DNA of 26,654 nt, taken from a virus. The DNA lies in the IMG/VR virus record IMGVR_UViG_3300045999_005497, positions 1-26,654 of that record; one strand, 5' to 3'. A model generated the notes under the pieces. It searched no databases. It was not told where the DNA came from and saw only the letters and a list, made by a program, of their open reading frames with translations. Both the position numbers and the translations under genes were made by a program. This document shows, piece by piece, positions 24,768 to 26,654 of the stretch. Every line of letters begins with the position of its first letter. Positions within the stretch are counted from its first letter, which is position 1.

Positions 24768-24799
24768 AAGTTACTATTATATTATATGTAGTCAAGATA

Positions 24800-25243
24800 A
24801 TGGGAGAAAGTATAAAAAGTAAATATCACCCAGAAAATCCATTTAAATATAAAGGAAATTCCAATAATATAATTTGTAGAAGTAGTTGGGAAAGAAAATT
24901 TTGTAGGTGGTGTGACCTAAATGAAAGTATTCTTGAATGGGCAAGTGAAGAATTTTTTATCCCGTATGTATCACCAATTGACAAAAGGGTTCACAAATAT
25001 TATCCAGATTTTATAGTAAAGATGAAAGATAGGTTTGGAGAAATAAAAACTTATGTTATTGAAGTAAAACCAAAAAGACAAACATTACCACCAGTTAAAA
25101 AATCTAGAGTGACAAAAAGTTTCATCTACGAAGCAAAAACTTATGAAGTTAATAAAGCTAAGTGGAAAGCAGCAAAAGAATGGTGTGAAGATAGATTATT
25201 AGTATTTAAAATTATTACCGAAGATGATTTAGGTATTAATTAA
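24800..25243 (+). CDS. gp4: Head completion protein gp4 (TnsA-like nuclease fold)
   Basis: 147 residues (T4 gp4 is about 150). Start chosen at ATG 24800: an upstream in-frame ATG at 24704 would run through the oppositely oriented tube-like gene and the late promoter and add a non-conserved hydrophobic stretch. Family features: NPFKYKGNSNNIICRSSWER, LEWASEEFFIPYVSPIDK, HKYYPDF, YVIEVKPKRQ. E31, D70 and E88-x-K90 have the order of a PD-(D/E)xK/TnsA nuclease site. In T4 it acts after DNA packaging, trimming or completing the head before tail joining. The TAA overlaps the next ATG (TAATG). Confidence 0.92.
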   Translation: MGESIKSKYHPENPFKYKGNSNNIICRSSWERKFCRWCDLNESILEWASEEFFIPYVSPIDKRVHKYYPDFIVKMKDRFGEIKTYVIEVKPKRQTLPPVKKSRVTKSFIYEAKTYEVNKAKWKAAKEWCEDRLLVFKIITEDDLGIN

Positions 25244-25599
25244 TGGCAAAAGAAATCAACAGAATTAAGTCATTAAAATCAAAAATTAAAAGAGTAACTG
25301 ATCCAGAAGATCTAATGGTCTACATTATGGATGCATTAAAAGAAATTGATCTAATACCTACACCAGGGAAACATTATACTTTTGTTTATAGACCAAAAAC
25401 CCCAAACATAACATACGATCAACATCCACTAGTGACATGTTTAGAAATTCAAAAGTGGGGATTTAAAGGATATAATTATCATTGGAGAGAGCAAAGAAAT
25501 TATACTTGGATAGAGGTTGTTGGGCAATTGCATCATGTTAGAAATAATGAATTGAGTGATTTACAAAATATCCAGTACGCCAAATTCATTACTAAATAA
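25243..25599 (+). CDS. Small conserved phage protein between gp4 and gp48
   Basis: 118 residues, coupled to gp4 by TAATG. Basic helical N-terminus (MAKEINRIKSLKSKIKRVTD), then a compact beta domain: PGKHYTFVYRPKTPNITYDQ, HPLVTCLEIQKWGFKGYNYH, and a final helix (LSDLQNIQYAKFITK). The 'Y.PKT...YD.HPLV...G..G.N.H' pattern is one I have seen in small phage proteins of unknown role; it is not the T4 gp53 or gp2 pattern. Context (head completion and tube cap) suggests a minor structural or assembly protein. Function not assigned. Confidence 0.75.
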   Translation: MAKEINRIKSLKSKIKRVTDPEDLMVYIMDALKEIDLIPTPGKHYTFVYRPKTPNITYDQHPLVTCLEIQKWGFKGYNYHWREQRNYTWIEVVGQLHHVRNNELSDLQNIQYAKFITK

Positions 25600-25602
25600 A
25601 TA
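25596..25602 (+). promoter_or_regulatory. T4-type late promoter of the gp48-like gene
   Basis: ATAAATA overlapping the TAA of the 118-residue gene (context CTAAATAAATAC), 30 bases upstream of the GTG start at 25633. Confidence 0.6.
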
Positions 25603-25632
25603 CAACCTCTTCTTGAGAACGGAAGAATAATA

Positions 25633-26654
25633 GTGTCTATACAAAACACACCCACAAGTCAAACTACATTGTTTCCAGTTAAAACTGGAACTGGAACAGG
25701 TAGATTTGGTATACAAATAAACCCACAAAACCCTAATTCAGCTCCTAACGTAGTTGATCAAAATGGATCTGTTGTTGCTACTTGGAATGCTACAAATAAT
25801 TCTTGGGCACCTTTAGATTCAAATACTACTGTTGGGTCTGATAACACTCCCATAGGAGCATTTCTAAATCAAAACTCATCCACATTCACGAAAAACACTA
25901 CAACAATAATTAATAAATTACCAACAGATCAAAAGCAAGGTTTTTTAAGTTCTGGTACTTTCAAACCATATAATACTTGGGTTGGAAATCAAGCACCAGC
26001 ACAAACTCCAGCACCCTCTGGTGGAGATACATCCACTACCACAGATACTAATGGATCAACTGGAGCTAGTGGAGGAGGAGTATTTGATGGACAATCCAAT
26101 AAATCATTAAGTTCATTTAGTGTTTCTGGTAAAAAAGGTAAAAGAGGTGATTATGGAAATTGGACCTATCCAAAAAATCCTGGACAAGAAAAACAAGATT
26201 ATGTAAAATTTTCAATTTTAGAATATGGAACTAGAACTATAAACAGTCAAGGTGGATTTGACAATAGATCTTTTTCAAAAGAAACCTTAGGTACAGTTAA
26301 ATTACCAATACAATCACAAATATCAGACAGTAATGCTGTAAAGTGGAATGAAGATGTTATAAATGCTGCCCAATTAGCACTCACGGGAATTGCATTAGAT
26401 GGAATTACTGGTGGAGTTAAAGAAGGATTTAATCAAGCATTTACTACTGCACAAGGTATAACACAAAATCAACAAGTAAATGATTCAGTTAAAACAATGA
26501 TAGCAACATATTTTGGTGAGCAAGCGACTGGTGCCACTAATTTACAATCTAGATTGTTTGGGGCAATATTAAATTCAAATACAGAGTTACTTTTTGAAGG
26601 TCCTGCATTAAGACCATTCAACTTTAGTTTCAAATTATCAGCAAGAAACAAAAA
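25633..26654 (+). CDS. gp48: gp48-like baseplate tail-tube cap (5' part, runs off window)
   Basis: 340 codons open to the right edge. The GTG at 25633 has GGAAG about 8 bases upstream and follows the late promoter at the usual distance; no ATG is available earlier. Residues about 1-170 are low-complexity Thr/Asn/Gly/Pro (GTGTGRFGIQINPQNPN; TPAPSGGDTSTTTDTNGSTG). Then YVKFSILEYGTRTI begins the folded part, a helical stretch (WNEDVINAAQLALTGIALDG; TAQGITQNQQVNDSV), and NTELLFEGPALRPFNFSFKL, the hallmark of the gp48/tube-cap family. In T4, gp48 sits on the hub under gp54 and starts tube polymerisation. The long disordered N-terminal part is an unusual addition. Confidence 0.8.
   Translation, partial: MSIQNTPTSQTTLFPVKTGTGTGRFGIQINPQNPNSAPNVVDQNGSVVATWNATNNSWAPLDSNTTVGSDNTPIGAFLNQNSSTFTKNTTTIINKLPTDQKQGFLSSGTFKPYNTWVGNQAPAQTPAPSGGDTSTTTDTNGSTGASGGGVFDGQSNKSLSSFSVSGKKGKRGDYGNWTYPKNPGQEKQDYVKFSILEYGTRTINSQGGFDNRSFSKETLGTVKLPIQSQISDSNAVKWNEDVINAAQLALTGIALDGITGGVKEGFNQAFTTAQGITQNQQVNDSVKTMIATYFGEQATGATNLQSRLFGAILNSNTELLFEGPALRPFNFSFKLSARNK

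Noticed and set aside
24776-24795. Sigma70-type promoter for the tube-like gene (TTGACT with TATAAT)
   Set aside because: The two boxes are only 3-8 bases apart, far from the needed 16-18.
24704-24799. N-terminal extension of gp4 from ATG 24704
   Set aside because: It would overlap the divergent tube-like gene and the exact late promoter; the family begins at about MGESIKSKYHP.

Overview
The window is a piece of a T4-like contractile-tailed cyanophage genome (a marine Synechococcus/Prochlorococcus myovirus). The evidence is a set of T4-type morphogenesis genes (gp4, gp26, gp51-like, gp5-like, gp48-like), a phycobilin-lyase gene of cyanobacterial type (cpeT), phage tRNAs and T4-type late promoter motifs (ATAAATA). 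The DNA is AT-rich and almost fully coding. No gap without a gene exceeds about 190 bases, and the longest holds a reading frame with no start codon.

Layout. 1-924 (-): 5' part of an SF2 helicase gene that runs off the left edge. 998-6883 (-): a 1961-residue tail-fibre-like protein ending in an S74 self-processing chaperone. 7013-9780 (-): a compact island of small genes, cpeT, tRNA-Thr, tRNA-Gly and an unusual two-domain enzyme gene. The island starts at a near-perfect host sigma70 promoter (9805-9833) and ends at a strong terminator (6952-6970). 9838-24758 (-): a late baseplate/tail block. In transcription order it encodes a tail-tube-like protein, gp26, a gp51-like ORF, two large tape-measure-like proteins (the second with cell-wall enzyme domains), a gp27-like hub, a gp5-like OB-fold spike base, a beta-helix spike protein, and four further virion proteins, of which two share a domain. 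24800-26654 (+), divergent: gp4 head-completion nuclease, a small conserved ORF, and the 5' part of a gp48-like tube cap.

How it works together. The late block builds the baseplate hub, spike, tube initiator and distal fibres. T4-type late promoters lie 22-33 bases upstream of six genes, and four of them overlap the stop codon of the preceding gene. The island looks early or middle expressed and carries host-modulating functions (bilin lyase, tRNAs, a possible surface-sugar modifying enzyme).

The strongest new signals are: (1) a canonical -1 slippery heptamer U_UUU_UUC at the very end of gp26, with a GC-rich hairpin 10 bases downstream and the gp51-like ORF lying exactly in the -1 frame, an arrangement like the G/GT tail-assembly frameshift of other tailed phages; (2) a coding-like frame with no start codon, in -1 phase after the gp27-like hub gene and coupled by TGATG to gp5; (3) a fusion of a 2OG-Fe(II) oxygenase with an LIC12192-like 'sporadic carbohydrate cluster' domain, whose iron-binding motif reads HQG instead of HQD.
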